Under the pieces are notes generated by a model that had not been told where the DNA came from, made no database searches, and saw only the letters and a list, made by a program, of their open reading frames with translations. Of a stretch of 64,000 bases of DNA, positions 34,175 to 41,887 are shown one piece after another. Within the stretch, counting starts at the first letter, position 1; each line of letters begins with the position of its first letter. Made by a program: the position numbers and the translations under genes. The DNA is from Paenibacillus sp. R14(2021) (lineage in GTDB: Bacteria > Bacillota > Bacilli > Paenibacillales > Paenibacillaceae): the NCBI RefSeq assembly GCF_019431355.1, contig NZ_CP080269.1, forward strand, positions 620,001 through 684,000. The letters run 5' to 3'.

Positions 34175-35884
34175 ATGCCGCTTAAGAAAAGTCTGAGCTT
34201 CAGGAATGACGGCACGTTTAAGATTGTTCAGTTCACCGATCTTCATTGGTCAAGCGGCGGCTTACTGGATATGCGCACTCAATCGCTGATGCAGGAAGTC
34301 TTGCGAGAAGAGAAACCCGATCTTGTCGTCTTTACAGGTGATATCGTCTACGCGAACTATAGTGATGATCCCAAGCGCTCCTTTCTTGAAGCGGTCTCCT
34401 GCGTAGAATCGGCTGAAATTCCATGGACTGCGGTGTACGGCAATCATGATACGGAGAAAGGCGTCACGCGCGAGGAGCTGATGGAGCTTCAGGTAAACAG
34501 CGCCTATTGCCTTTCCGAACCGGGTCCGGAGGAAATCTTCGGGGTCGGCAATTTCATCCTTCCTGTACAGAGCGCTGACGAAAGGACCGTCTTCGCCTTG
34601 TATTTTCTCGATTCGGGCAGCCATGCGCCTGCACCAGTGGGAGGCTATGATTGGATTCGTCCCAGTCAGATCAATTGGTATATCCAAAACGCTCGGAAAC
34701 TTGCCGCCGAATACGGAGAACCAGTACCGTCTCTTGCTTTCTTTCATATTCCCATTCCCGAATACAAGCAGGTGTGGGAAGAAGGCATTTGCTATGGCGT
34801 GAAGCATGAGGATTTCATTCCACCCATCATCAACTCTGGGTTCGGCGCAGCCATGCTGGAGCAGCAGGATATGCTTGGCACATTCGCCGGACACGATCAT
34901 ATCAATGATTTTTGCGGTGACTGGTATGGGATCCGCCTCTGCTACGGCAGGGGAACGGGGTACAACGCGTATGGTATGGCCGGGTTTGAACGAGGTGCCA
35001 GAGTCATTTTGCTTCGTGAAGGAATCAGAGACTTTGAGACTTGGCTTCGTCTCGAAGGCAATACGGTGGTACGGGAACAGCCGATTCATGCGCCGGAGAA
35101 GAATCAGACCGAGCAACCCGCACCCCCACGCTCCAACGATGGCGGCGAGTGGTGGCTATCCGATCTTCGAGCTAGATACGCGTACCATCTGGTGACGAAT
35201 CGTGAGAAGCTTGAGCCGGCTTCACCGGAAATGATCGAGCTGGCAAGGCTGCTTGCGCCCGAGCTTCATATGGCGGAGAACGAGCCTTATACGCTGCGGG
35301 ATTGCATAGCCGTCTGTCATCCAGAGGAACCGATCATCGCTTATCATCTGTTCTGGGATAGAGAGACGGGGCAGGGAGAGGCGGATCATCAGTTGATCTG
35401 GGTCGGCTATCATCCGCATACGAAGGAATTGACAGAGATAAAATCTTACTTCCATGAGAATATTGTAAGCTCCCCGGAAGCGCTGGCTGAAGCCCAAGCG
35501 GCTAATGGCCGGCCTCAAGCTTATATACAATGGGGGATTCATGGAACGTTCCTGACCGGCGGCATTCGTGATGTCACCGTATCTCGACAGTCCAATGGCA
35601 TTCTGATTACGAATACAGGCTTGGATTCGCTGCAATGCATGTTTGCTGATGCGAAGAGAGGACTGATCAGAGGCGTTCCCATTCGGGAAGGCGAACCATT
35701 AAAACCATACTCTGGAGCATTTACAGCCTATATGAATTTCTGCAATCGCGTAGATACCCGGACTTATTTGAATGATGATAATCATGTCATCGTTGCCTGT
35801 GAAGCAAATGCCGTAATCAGCCAGGCAGTGCTGCATTACCGATTTATTCCAATGCCGGAATGGCCGGACGATATTCGGGAATAA
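34175..35884 (+). CDS. Calcineurin-like metallophosphoesterase with C-terminal extra domain
   Basis: The protein has 569 residues. The first 300 contain the metallophosphoesterase motifs VQFTDLHW, FTGDIVY, YGNHDTEKG, FFHIPIPEY and FAGHDHIND, which bind two metals. From about 330 to 569 there is a separate domain with PIIAYHLFWDRETGQGEADH, LIWVGYHPHTKELTEI, and QWGIHGTF, whose pattern resembles Vps62-like or DUF946-type proteins; that is a guess from a few motifs. No signal peptide is seen. It is the last gene of the importer operon and ends at a terminator. Confidence 0.85.
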   Translation: MPLKKSLSFRNDGTFKIVQFTDLHWSSGGLLDMRTQSLMQEVLREEKPDLVVFTGDIVYANYSDDPKRSFLEAVSCVESAEIPWTAVYGNHDTEKGVTREELMELQVNSAYCLSEPGPEEIFGVGNFILPVQSADERTVFALYFLDSGSHAPAPVGGYDWIRPSQINWYIQNARKLAAEYGEPVPSLAFFHIPIPEYKQVWEEGICYGVKHEDFIPPIINSGFGAAMLEQQDMLGTFAGHDHINDFCGDWYGIRLCYGRGTGYNAYGMAGFERGARVILLREGIRDFETWLRLEGNTVVREQPIHAPEKNQTEQPAPPRSNDGGEWWLSDLRARYAYHLVTNREKLEPASPEMIELARLLAPELHMAENEPYTLRDCIAVCHPEEPIIAYHLFWDRETGQGEADHQLIWVGYHPHTKELTEIKSYFHENIVSSPEALAEAQAANGRPQAYIQWGIHGTFLTGGIRDVTVSRQSNGILITNTGLDSLQCMFADAKRGLIRGVPIREGEPLKPYSGAFTAYMNFCNRVDTRTYLNDDNHVIVACEANAVISQAVLHYRFIPMPEWPDDIRE

Positions 35885-35920
35885 TAGGTTTGATCTTATT
35901 GATGGACATTATATCGCTGC

Positions 35921-35945
35921 AAGCCGCAATTTTTTGCGGCTTTTT
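35921..35945 (+). terminator. Rho-independent terminator of the importer operon
   Basis: AAGCCGCA and TGCGGCTT form an 8-bp stem with a 6-nt loop and a T-run, 37 nt after the phosphoesterase stop. Confidence 0.85.
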
Positions 35946-36089
35946 GTATGCAGCAAAACTTTATTATTAAATCTGACAGCATCAGCATGAAACGCCTAAT
36001 TACGACACCCTTCAACATTTAATGAAACGCCGCCGTACTTTTTACAGTATGAATGGCTATAGATAATTTCCAAACGAGGTGTCCGCTCC

Positions 36090-36905
36090 ATGACGAATAC
36101 AGAAACCGAAGCATATTTAAGAACCGAATTAAGGCAGATTGAACAGTGGGAACACGAACAGAAGGATATCTTCTTCTGGGAAAAACTCGGCAGGCTGCCC
36201 TTTGCCATCCTGGACCGAATCACCCCGAAGTTCATCCAGGATAAAATAGGTACAGCTCTTGACGAGCTCGGGGGCTACATCCAGAGCGGCGGGCGTTATC
36301 TGATCAGCAAAGAGCAGATGTACCGCAAATTTTTCCCGAATGAAGAAGGGGATCAAGGACCGGCCTTGGAACGAATCGGCCAGCTTCCGCTCGGAAGAAT
36401 GGATGAGATCGCCAAGCATATTATTGAAACCAGCAGCAAGACGGCGGCAGTGCAAGGCGCAACGACGGGAATCGGAGGCATCTTCACGCTCGTCATCGAC
36501 ATTCCGCTCCTGCTTGGCATCTCGCTTAAAGCGCTGCAGGAGATTGCGATAAGCTACGGCTATGACCCAACCGAACAATCGGAGCGCATATTTATCGTCA
36601 AGTGTCTGCAGTTTTCGTCCGCTGACGTCGTCGGTAAGAAAGCCATTCTTGAAGATCTCGCCGCTTTTCATTCGGGTGAGAAGAGTAATCAGGTACTGTC
36701 CCAGCTGCAGGGTTGGCGCGAGGTGATGCTGACGTACAGAGACAACTTTGGGTGGAAAAAAATGGTTCAGCTGATACCGATCGCAGGCATGCTATTCGGT
36801 GCCTATCTGAACCGCTCCACCCTGCAAGATGTCGCTGAAACAGGTAGAATGATGTATAGGAAGCGCAGAATTCTCGAGAAATTGCATGCTGATAAGTTGC
36901 TTTAA
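36090..36905 (+). CDS. EcsC-family protein
   Basis: The protein has 271 residues. The family pattern is visible as a long N-terminal helical part with WEHEQKDIFFWEKLGRLPFA, a glycine-rich segment AAVQGATTGIGGIFTLVIDI and PLLLGISLKALQEIAISYGY, and a later hydrophobic GMLFGAYLNRSTLQDVAETG. EcsC of Bacillus belongs to the Ecs ABC-type locus, but most members stand alone as here and have no clear role. It probably associates with the membrane. GAGGTG lies before the ATG. Confidence 0.82.
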   Translation: MTNTETEAYLRTELRQIEQWEHEQKDIFFWEKLGRLPFAILDRITPKFIQDKIGTALDELGGYIQSGGRYLISKEQMYRKFFPNEEGDQGPALERIGQLPLGRMDEIAKHIIETSSKTAAVQGATTGIGGIFTLVIDIPLLLGISLKALQEIAISYGYDPTEQSERIFIVKCLQFSSADVVGKKAILEDLAAFHSGEKSNQVLSQLQGWREVMLTYRDNFGWKKMVQLIPIAGMLFGAYLNRSTLQDVAETGRMMYRKRRILEKLHADKLL

Positions 36906-37049
36906 TACGAAGAGCGAAGGGTAAGCATAAGGTCTTGGCGAATGTTGGGCATGCGTGCGAGATGCCTCCTGCCAATCAGCATTCTAGTATGCCTTTATTA
37001 TGAGGAACCATTGGGGGGCGTATGCGCTTCCGAGTACCAACGAATACAA

Positions 37050-37089
37050 AGACGGCGCGATCGGGGCATAGAAGCCCGAGGCGCCGTCT
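37050..37089. terminator. Long hairpin between convergent genes
   Basis: AGACGGCGC and GCGCCGTCT form the outer stem with an inner TCGGG/CCCGA pair. T-rich tails (ATTTAATATT rightward, TTTGTATT leftward) lie on both sides, so it can end the EcsC-like and the opposing membrane protein transcripts. Confidence 0.65.
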
Positions 37090-37131
37090 ATTTAATATTC
37101 GCCAAGAAGTACTTCGCCCACTTAAAAAGCC

Positions 37132-38052
37132 CTATTTTTCAATCACTACTTGTGCCGCAGGTTTGTCTCTGATCTGGCGGTATGCTGCGCAAATACACAT
37201 TAGAACTCCTGTTGTAACAAGGACACCGACTGGAAATCCCCATGACCCCCATGCCGGGAATATAAGCGGCATCAGCGAGACGCCGAATGCAACAGGAACA
37301 GGAACTTTAAACAATTGACAAAGAATGAATGTAATTAAAATATTTACAATCCCAACCCATATGACTGAACCTGCCAATAAGTGATACACGCTGACTCCAA
37401 GAAGAGCTGTAATCGCCAATACAGCCAAGCGAGATGGAACTTGTTTCCAACTAAATTTCTCCGTATGAAAGAGCTCAAAGATAAGAGCGAATACGGGCGG
37501 AACGACCAATACATTTAGATTCGTTACGGATGCCAGACCAATTAAGAGGCCTAAAATAATGGTGATTATCACCGTATCCGTTATCTTTCTAAAATGCTGC
37601 GGACCATCAGGCAGCTTTGCTCGAGATCGCACGACATAAGCGGCCGACATGATAAGAAACGTAAAGACGGTTGTAGAGATTGCAAAAACATAGTCATGTA
37701 AGCCTAAAAAAATCGGCAGCAATGCAGCAGGAATCGTTGGTCCGAAATTAACGCGAAAAATGTGCATGAATATGACAACAATGACAAGTCCTAACCAAAT
37801 TTTCATCAGAGGAGTCAGGGACAAGAAGTTCAAAGAAGTACCAAAGTATGCAGCTAAGGTTGGAGAAAGCCATAGATGAAGCGGCTTCTTGATCCAATGC
37901 GGTACTGGAAACGCCATAACCCCCATGGCCATACCAGCGATTTCCGGGAAGAGAATATCCCTTTTTTGAAGAACAATGGAACCAACAAGCATGAGAATAA
38001 CCAATATGTAAGCCGTTAAAAAACTTCTGGATTTTAGAGTATTCCAAGTCAT
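37132..38052 (-). CDS. Multi-spanning membrane protein, HPP-like
   Basis: The protein has 306 residues and about nine hydrophobic segments. The region FRVNFGPTIPAALLPIFLGL and the later VPPVFALIFELFHTE pattern recall the HPP family of integral membrane proteins, some of which transport nitrite in plastids. The similarity is by eye and weak. AAAAGGAGAA lies before the ATG at 38052 on the minus strand. It is transcribed alone, facing the EcsC-like gene. Confidence 0.6.
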   Translation of the reverse strand: MTWNTLKSRSFLTAYILVILMLVGSIVLQKRDILFPEIAGMAMGVMAFPVPHWIKKPLHLWLSPTLAAYFGTSLNFLSLTPLMKIWLGLVIVVIFMHIFRVNFGPTIPAALLPIFLGLHDYVFAISTTVFTFLIMSAAYVVRSRAKLPDGPQHFRKITDTVIITIILGLLIGLASVTNLNVLVVPPVFALIFELFHTEKFSWKQVPSRLAVLAITALLGVSVYHLLAGSVIWVGIVNILITFILCQLFKVPVPVAFGVSLMPLIFPAWGSWGFPVGVLVTTGVLMCICAAYRQIRDKPAAQVVIEK

Positions 38053-38388
38053 TTTGAAGGTTCTCCTTTTCGAGACCAGTTCATTGCGATAACGAAGACG
38101 AACTGATTCCTTTTCTCTGCCTTAATATCCACTTGACGGGTGATTTTTATACGCCTTATTAAGCATATTGATGATATATGGTTGGGAACGTTTACAATTG
38201 GATCATAGTTCTTGTCTATCGTTTCCATAGACACAATGATATTGATCTATGATTTTGATTTTCATACAATGAGGCAACAGAAGAAAGTCGGCCAAATCGG
38301 ATGGAGAACGACAAGCGGTTTAATATAGACGTTGTTACGACGACATAGCACGATTGCTCTCTGAAAACATAGGAAGTGGTGACCGTCC
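38053..38388. other. Intergenic gap between divergent membrane protein genes
   Basis: No gene is supported here. A 61-codon minus frame overlaps the membrane gene by ATGA but has no ribosome site. The stretch is AT-rich and must hold both divergent promoters; none is clear enough to call. Confidence 0.5.
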
Positions 38389-39375
38389 ATGCAACCCAGG
38401 GCTGCAGTACAGCAAGAAATTAGAGGCATCGGTTCTATTCAATTCTTACCCGTTAACCTATTTGCGTCGGTTATGGGGATTTCAGGTCTTTCATTGGCTT
38501 GGAGAGAGGCAAGCAAGCTATTCGGGACTTCCACTGTCCTCGCTGATATTATTGGCATTATTGCGGTTTTGATTTTTATCGCCTTAAGCATAGGCTATAT
38601 TTCAAAATGGTTTCTTTACCCGCATAAAGTGAAAGGTGAGTTTACGCATCCCGTGGTGGGGAATTTCTTCGGAACGATCACGATCGCGATACTCTTACTT
38701 TCGTCAGTGGTGGGTGTCTACAGTGAAAAAACGGGCCAAGCGGTATGGATCATCGGAACTGCGTTGGCGATAGCTCTTTGTTTTGTTTTCGTTACACGGT
38801 TGTTGAACGGGAATCATGAGCCGGTAAATAAGGTTCCGGCTTCGCTAGTCCCTGTGGTAGGCACACTTGATATTTCGGTTGCCGGAGGGACGATGCCGTT
38901 CCCATGGGCGCATGAAATTAATTTGTTTTCCCTTGCAGTCGGGGGAACCGTGGCTTTGGTATACTTCACGTTGATTTTGTCCAGATTGATTCATCATGCG
39001 CCAATGCCGGCAGGATTAACGCCTTCCATGATCATCATGATTGCGCCTTTTGAGGTCGGTTTTCTTGGCTATACGAACTTTGAGCAGCGGATTGATCAGT
39101 TCGCATCCATTTTGTTTTACTTCGGTCTGTTCTTGTTCATCGTTTTATTCTTCAAAGTATTCAAAAAGTCTATTCCGTTCGGCGCTTCCTGGTGGGGCGT
39201 AAGCTTTCCGATGGCTGCTCTCACTAATGCCGCTTTAAAATACGCTTTATTCGTGGATTCTTGGCTGCTGATCGCCATTGCCGCGGTTATTCTGGCTTTG
39301 CTCAGTATCGTTGTGGTTGTTCTCTTTGTTCGAACGATGAAAATTTTGTTTAATGGCACTCTGCTTAGAGGGTAA
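38389..39375 (+). CDS. SLAC1/TehA-family anion channel-like transporter
   Basis: The protein has 328 residues and about ten transmembrane segments. The opening SIQFLPVNLFASVMGISGLSLAWR is characteristic of the TehA/SLAC1 family. Each helical hairpin begins with short conserved parts such as VVGNFFGTITIAILLLS and MIMIAPFEVGFLGY. The SWWGVSFPMAALTNAALKYA segment near the end is also typical. Members include tellurite resistance TehA and plant anion channels; the ion is unknown here. GGAAGTGGTG lies before the ATG. Confidence 0.88.
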   Translation: MQPRAAVQQEIRGIGSIQFLPVNLFASVMGISGLSLAWREASKLFGTSTVLADIIGIIAVLIFIALSIGYISKWFLYPHKVKGEFTHPVVGNFFGTITIAILLLSSVVGVYSEKTGQAVWIIGTALAIALCFVFVTRLLNGNHEPVNKVPASLVPVVGTLDISVAGGTMPFPWAHEINLFSLAVGGTVALVYFTLILSRLIHHAPMPAGLTPSMIIMIAPFEVGFLGYTNFEQRIDQFASILFYFGLFLFIVLFFKVFKKSIPFGASWWGVSFPMAALTNAALKYALFVDSWLLIAIAAVILALLSIVVVVLFVRTMKILFNGTLLRG

Positions 39376-39418
39376 TCCTATCGATTCGGAACACGCGGTG
39401 GAGGAAGGATGGAGTGAA

Positions 39419-39637
39419 ATGAACATCACTAGACTTCAATTTGACGTCGATTTTGATAATGCTATATTCTTCAGTCAATATGTGATGGTTGTAACGGATG
39501 AGAAAATCTCGGGCGGCGGATTGCTAGAAGGTTACGACGAGAATAGCGTTTGGATAAATGGCAATCAGCATTCACGCTCACATTCCTCTTTCATTCAGAT
39601 GCCTCCACCTCAAGTGCAGATCGATTTTGCGAAATGA
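39419..39637 (+). CDS. Small hypothetical protein, 72 residues
   Basis: ATG 39419 follows GGAAGGATGGAG. A longer frame begins within the transporter gene, but the ribosome site decides for this start. The product begins MNITRLQFDVDFDNAIFFSQ, is acidic and soluble, and ends MPPPQVQIDFAK. No family is recognised. It lies 43 nt after the transporter gene and may be in the same unit. Confidence 0.55.
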   Translation: MNITRLQFDVDFDNAIFFSQYVMVVTDEKISGGGLLEGYDENSVWINGNQHSRSHSSFIQMPPPQVQIDFAK

Positions 39638-39640
39638 TTC

Positions 39641-39798
39641 ATAGGAATCGCTTCGTCTGAGCGAAGAGAACCGCCGGCCTAGACATTAGAGAACTGACAA
39701 ACAGGCGAACAACTTCGCTTAGCAGACCCGGGAGCATATACGACACTTAGGGTTGGAGCCCTGTTACCAAAAAGTCCCTCTTTACGGAGGGATTTTTT
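39641..39798 (+). other. Hairpin-rich 3' region, possible small RNA
   Basis: Behind the 72-residue gene lie three small hairpins: TCGCT/AGCGA at 39648-39664, GCGAA/TTCGC at 39705-39718 and AGGG/CCCT at 39749-39762. The strong terminator at 39769 closes the stretch. No reading frame is convincing. It may be an untranslated tail or an independent RNA. Confidence 0.35.
39769..39798. terminator. Rho-independent terminator
   Basis: TCCCTC and GAGGGA with flanking A5 and T6 runs form a strong, probably bidirectional terminator ahead of the exporter promoter. Confidence 0.85.
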
Positions 39799-39844
39799 AT
39801 TGCTCGTATAGGGATGATAGAGAACCACAACATCCAAATTCTGG

Positions 39845-39874
39845 TTGACGCTATCCTAAAGCCCGTGATATAGT
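39845..39874 (+). promoter_or_regulatory. Sigma-A promoter of the leader peptide-exporter unit
   Basis: TTGACG and TATAGT are separated by 18 nt. The expected start, near 39881, gives a leader of about 250 nt before the exporter gene, holding the 26-codon ORF and the terminator. Confidence 0.75.
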
Positions 39875-39925
39875 CTCTTTATTCAAGTTCCAATTTCGAG
39901 TGAACAAACAAAGGAGGTCGTCACG

Positions 39926-40006
39926 ATGGCAAGCCCAATTGCTCCAATCCAAACCAACTGCATAGGCTTGTATCCATTGGCTGACCCTGCCGTGCGTATG
40001 CGTTAA
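39926..40006 (+). CDS. 26-residue leader peptide of an ABC exporter operon
   Basis: ATG 39926 lies 8 nt behind AAAGGAGG, one of the best ribosome sites in the window. The peptide begins MASPIAPIQTNCIGLYPLAD and ends with PAVRMR before TAA 40004-40006. A perfect terminator starts 18 nt after the stop and the exporter gene follows. Promoter, strong ribosome site, tiny ORF, terminator and drug-exporter-like gene in this order is the layout of ribosome-mediated attenuators such as the bmrB-bmrCD leader of Bacillus. Sequence relation to known leader peptides could not be tested. The peptide itself may have no other function. Confidence 0.75.
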   Translation: MASPIAPIQTNCIGLYPLADPAVRMR

Positions 40007-40024
40007 TTTCCCCTACATACCTCG

Positions 40025-40052
40025 CTCCAGGCGGTTGCGCCTGGAGTTTTTC
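40025..40052 (+). terminator. Attenuator terminator before the ABC exporter
   Basis: CTCCAGGCG and CGCCTGGAG form a perfect 9-bp stem with a GTTG loop, followed by TTTTTCT. It lies inside the leader, before the exporter genes, so some means of readthrough is needed. A second CTCCAGG copy at 40061-40067 could pair with the 3' arm, but I found no convincing upstream antiterminator arm by eye. Confidence 0.85.
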
Positions 40053-40129
40053 TATTTCTTCTCCAGGTCCTCGTCTGCACGGTCACGGTCACGCCGCGAT
40101 TGCACTTCAGAAAGGGGCTCTTCGCCACC

Positions 40130-41887
40130 ATGCTGCAAAAACAAAAACGCAAACCAAAACCATCCATGTCCTGGCTTCTCCAGTACTTGCGTCCCGTCAA
40201 ATGGCGGATGCTCGCACTGCTGCTCTTGCTGCTGGTGACGACGGTACTGCAGCTCCTGAATCCGCAGATCGTTAAGCGCTTCATTGACCAAGCGACCGGC
40301 TCGGGAAGTGTCTCCAGCCTGCTGTCGCTAGCGGGGCTGTACCTCGTCGTTGCCGTGCTCAATCAAGTGTTCACGGTATCGGTCGACTACCTGGGGAACG
40401 ACGTCTCCTGGCGGGCGACCAACCAGATACGGGCCAACCTGCTCAAGCATACACTCCGGCTCGATATGAGGTTCCACAACGTAAAGACACCGGGAGAAAT
40501 GATTGAACGAATCGACGGCGACGTGACCAACATGTCGAACTTCTTCGCGATGTTCATCGCCAAGATCGTGGGCAGCTTCGTCTTGCTCGCGGGTATTCTT
40601 GGCTATATGTTCGTCTATAACTGGCCAATTGCCGCGACGATGACGGCCTTCACCTGCCTGTCGATCGGCATCATGTTCGGAATCCGCGACATGGGCGTGA
40701 GTGCTTCCCAATCGGAACGCCAAGCGAACGCAGCCCTCTTCGGCCTGATCGAGGAGCGGATCTCGGGCATTGAAGACGTACAAGCGAACGGTGGCGTACC
40801 GCGCCTCATGAATCGTTATCACCGGGCGATGCGGGCGGTCTTCCTCTCCGGACGCAGGGCTTGGATGCTCCGAGTCATGCCTTGGAACGTCACGGTCGTG
40901 ATGTTTACGATTGCCGTCACCGTCGTGCTGATGATTAGCGTCCGCATGTACCTGCAGGGGCAGATCACGCTCGGCATGCTATTTCTCTTTTTCCAATACA
41001 CCCAGATGCTGAATGATCCGATCGAACAGCTCGGTGATCAGCTGCAGGAGTTCCAGAAGGCGAAGTCCGGCATGCGCCGTGCGCAAGAGCTGCTCTCGCT
41101 GCGAAGCGAGATCGCGGATGGCGATGACGACGAGCTGCCGCAAGGCCCGCTATCCGTATCGTTCGAGCAGGTTAACTTCAGCTACAATGAGGATCAGCCT
41201 ATCCTGCACGACATCAGCTTCAATCTGAAGCCTGGGGAGCGGCTTGGCCTCATCGGAAGGACCGGCAGCGGCAAGTCGAGCATCAGTCGGCTGCTGCTCA
41301 GGCTGTATAATTTGGACAGCGGTCTCATTCGGGTAGGCGGGGTGGATATCCGTTCCCTGCGCTTGGAGTCGCTGTATCGCAGGGTCGGCATGGTCACGCA
41401 GGACGTGCAGCTCTTTGACGGAACACTTCGCGATAACCTGACGCTGTTCAATCCGCACCTATCGGACGAAGAGATCCTAGAGACGACCGAACGGCTTGGG
41501 CTGCGTCCTTGGATCGAGGCGATGCCACAGGGGCTGGATTCGCGCCTCTCCGCCGGAGGAGCTTCGCTCTCCGCGGGGGAAGCGCAGCTGTTCGCGCTGA
41601 CGCGGGTATTCCTAACCCAGCCAAGTCTGGTCATTCTCGACGAACCGTCCTCGCGGCTTGATGCCGCGACGGAGGCGATCCTGCAGACGGCCGTGGATCA
41701 ACTGCTGGAGCGGTGCACGGGAATCGTGATCGCTCATCGGCTGGCCACGCTGGACCAAGTCGACAAGATTATGGTGCTGCGCCAAGGCCGCGTCATCGAG
41801 TTCGGCGCGAGAGCTGCCTTGGCGCAGGATCCTGCATCGGAATATGGCCAGCTGCTGCGAGCCAACCGAGAGGAGGAATTGGCATGA
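40130..41887 (+). CDS. Heterodimeric ABC exporter subunit 1
   Basis: This is a fused membrane-ATPase half-transporter of 585 residues, the same length as Bacillus BmrC. Six helices (about residues 22-310) are followed by the ATPase: Walker [10 protein letters not shown], degenerate signature LSAGEAQ, Walker [10 protein letters not shown] with the catalytic Glu, and switch His in IAHR. The weak signature pairs with the degenerate Walker B of the partner, giving one competent and one dead site, as in known heterodimeric exporters. Upstream in-frame codons exist, but AAAGGGG before ATG 40130 decides. The partner gene overlaps by ATGA. The likely role is export of drugs or lipophilic compounds. 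Confidence 0.9.
   Translation: MLQKQKRKPKPSMSWLLQYLRPVKWRMLALLLLLLVTTVLQLLNPQIVKRFIDQATGSGSVSSLLSLAGLYLVVAVLNQVFTVSVDYLGNDVSWRATNQIRANLLKHTLRLDMRFHNVKTPGEMIERIDGDVTNMSNFFAMFIAKIVGSFVLLAGILGYMFVYNWPIAATMTAFTCLSIGIMFGIRDMGVSASQSERQANAALFGLIEERISGIEDVQANGGVPRLMNRYHRAMRAVFLSGRRAWMLRVMPWNVTVVMFTIAVTVVLMISVRMYLQGQITLGMLFLFFQYTQMLNDPIEQLGDQLQEFQKAKSGMRRAQELLSLRSEIADGDDDELPQGPLSVSFEQVNFSYNEDQPILHDISFNLKPGERLGLIGRTGSGKSSISRLLLRLYNLDSGLIRVGGVDIRSLRLESLYRRVGMVTQDVQLFDGTLRDNLTLFNPHLSDEEILETTERLGLRPWIEAMPQGLDSRLSAGGASLSAGEAQLFALTRVFLTQPSLVILDEPSSRLDAATEAILQTAVDQLLERCTGIVIAHRLATLDQVDKIMVLRQGRVIEFGARAALAQDPASEYGQLLRANREEELA

Noticed and set aside
34806-35195. Overlapping frame inside the metallophosphoesterase
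   Set aside because: It is an alternate-frame shadow without motifs. The main frame has all five phosphoesterase motifs.
38049-38234. 61-codon minus-strand frame overlapping the HPP-like gene by ATGA
   Set aside because: There is no ribosome site at its GTG or ATG and no recognisable motif. The HPP-like gene has its own AAGGAG inside this frame.
41713-41883. Longer N-terminus for exporter subunit 2
   Set aside because: The extra codons lie in the other frame of subunit 1. The ATGA overlap at 41884 with GAGGAGG upstream is a much better start, and family proteins begin there.
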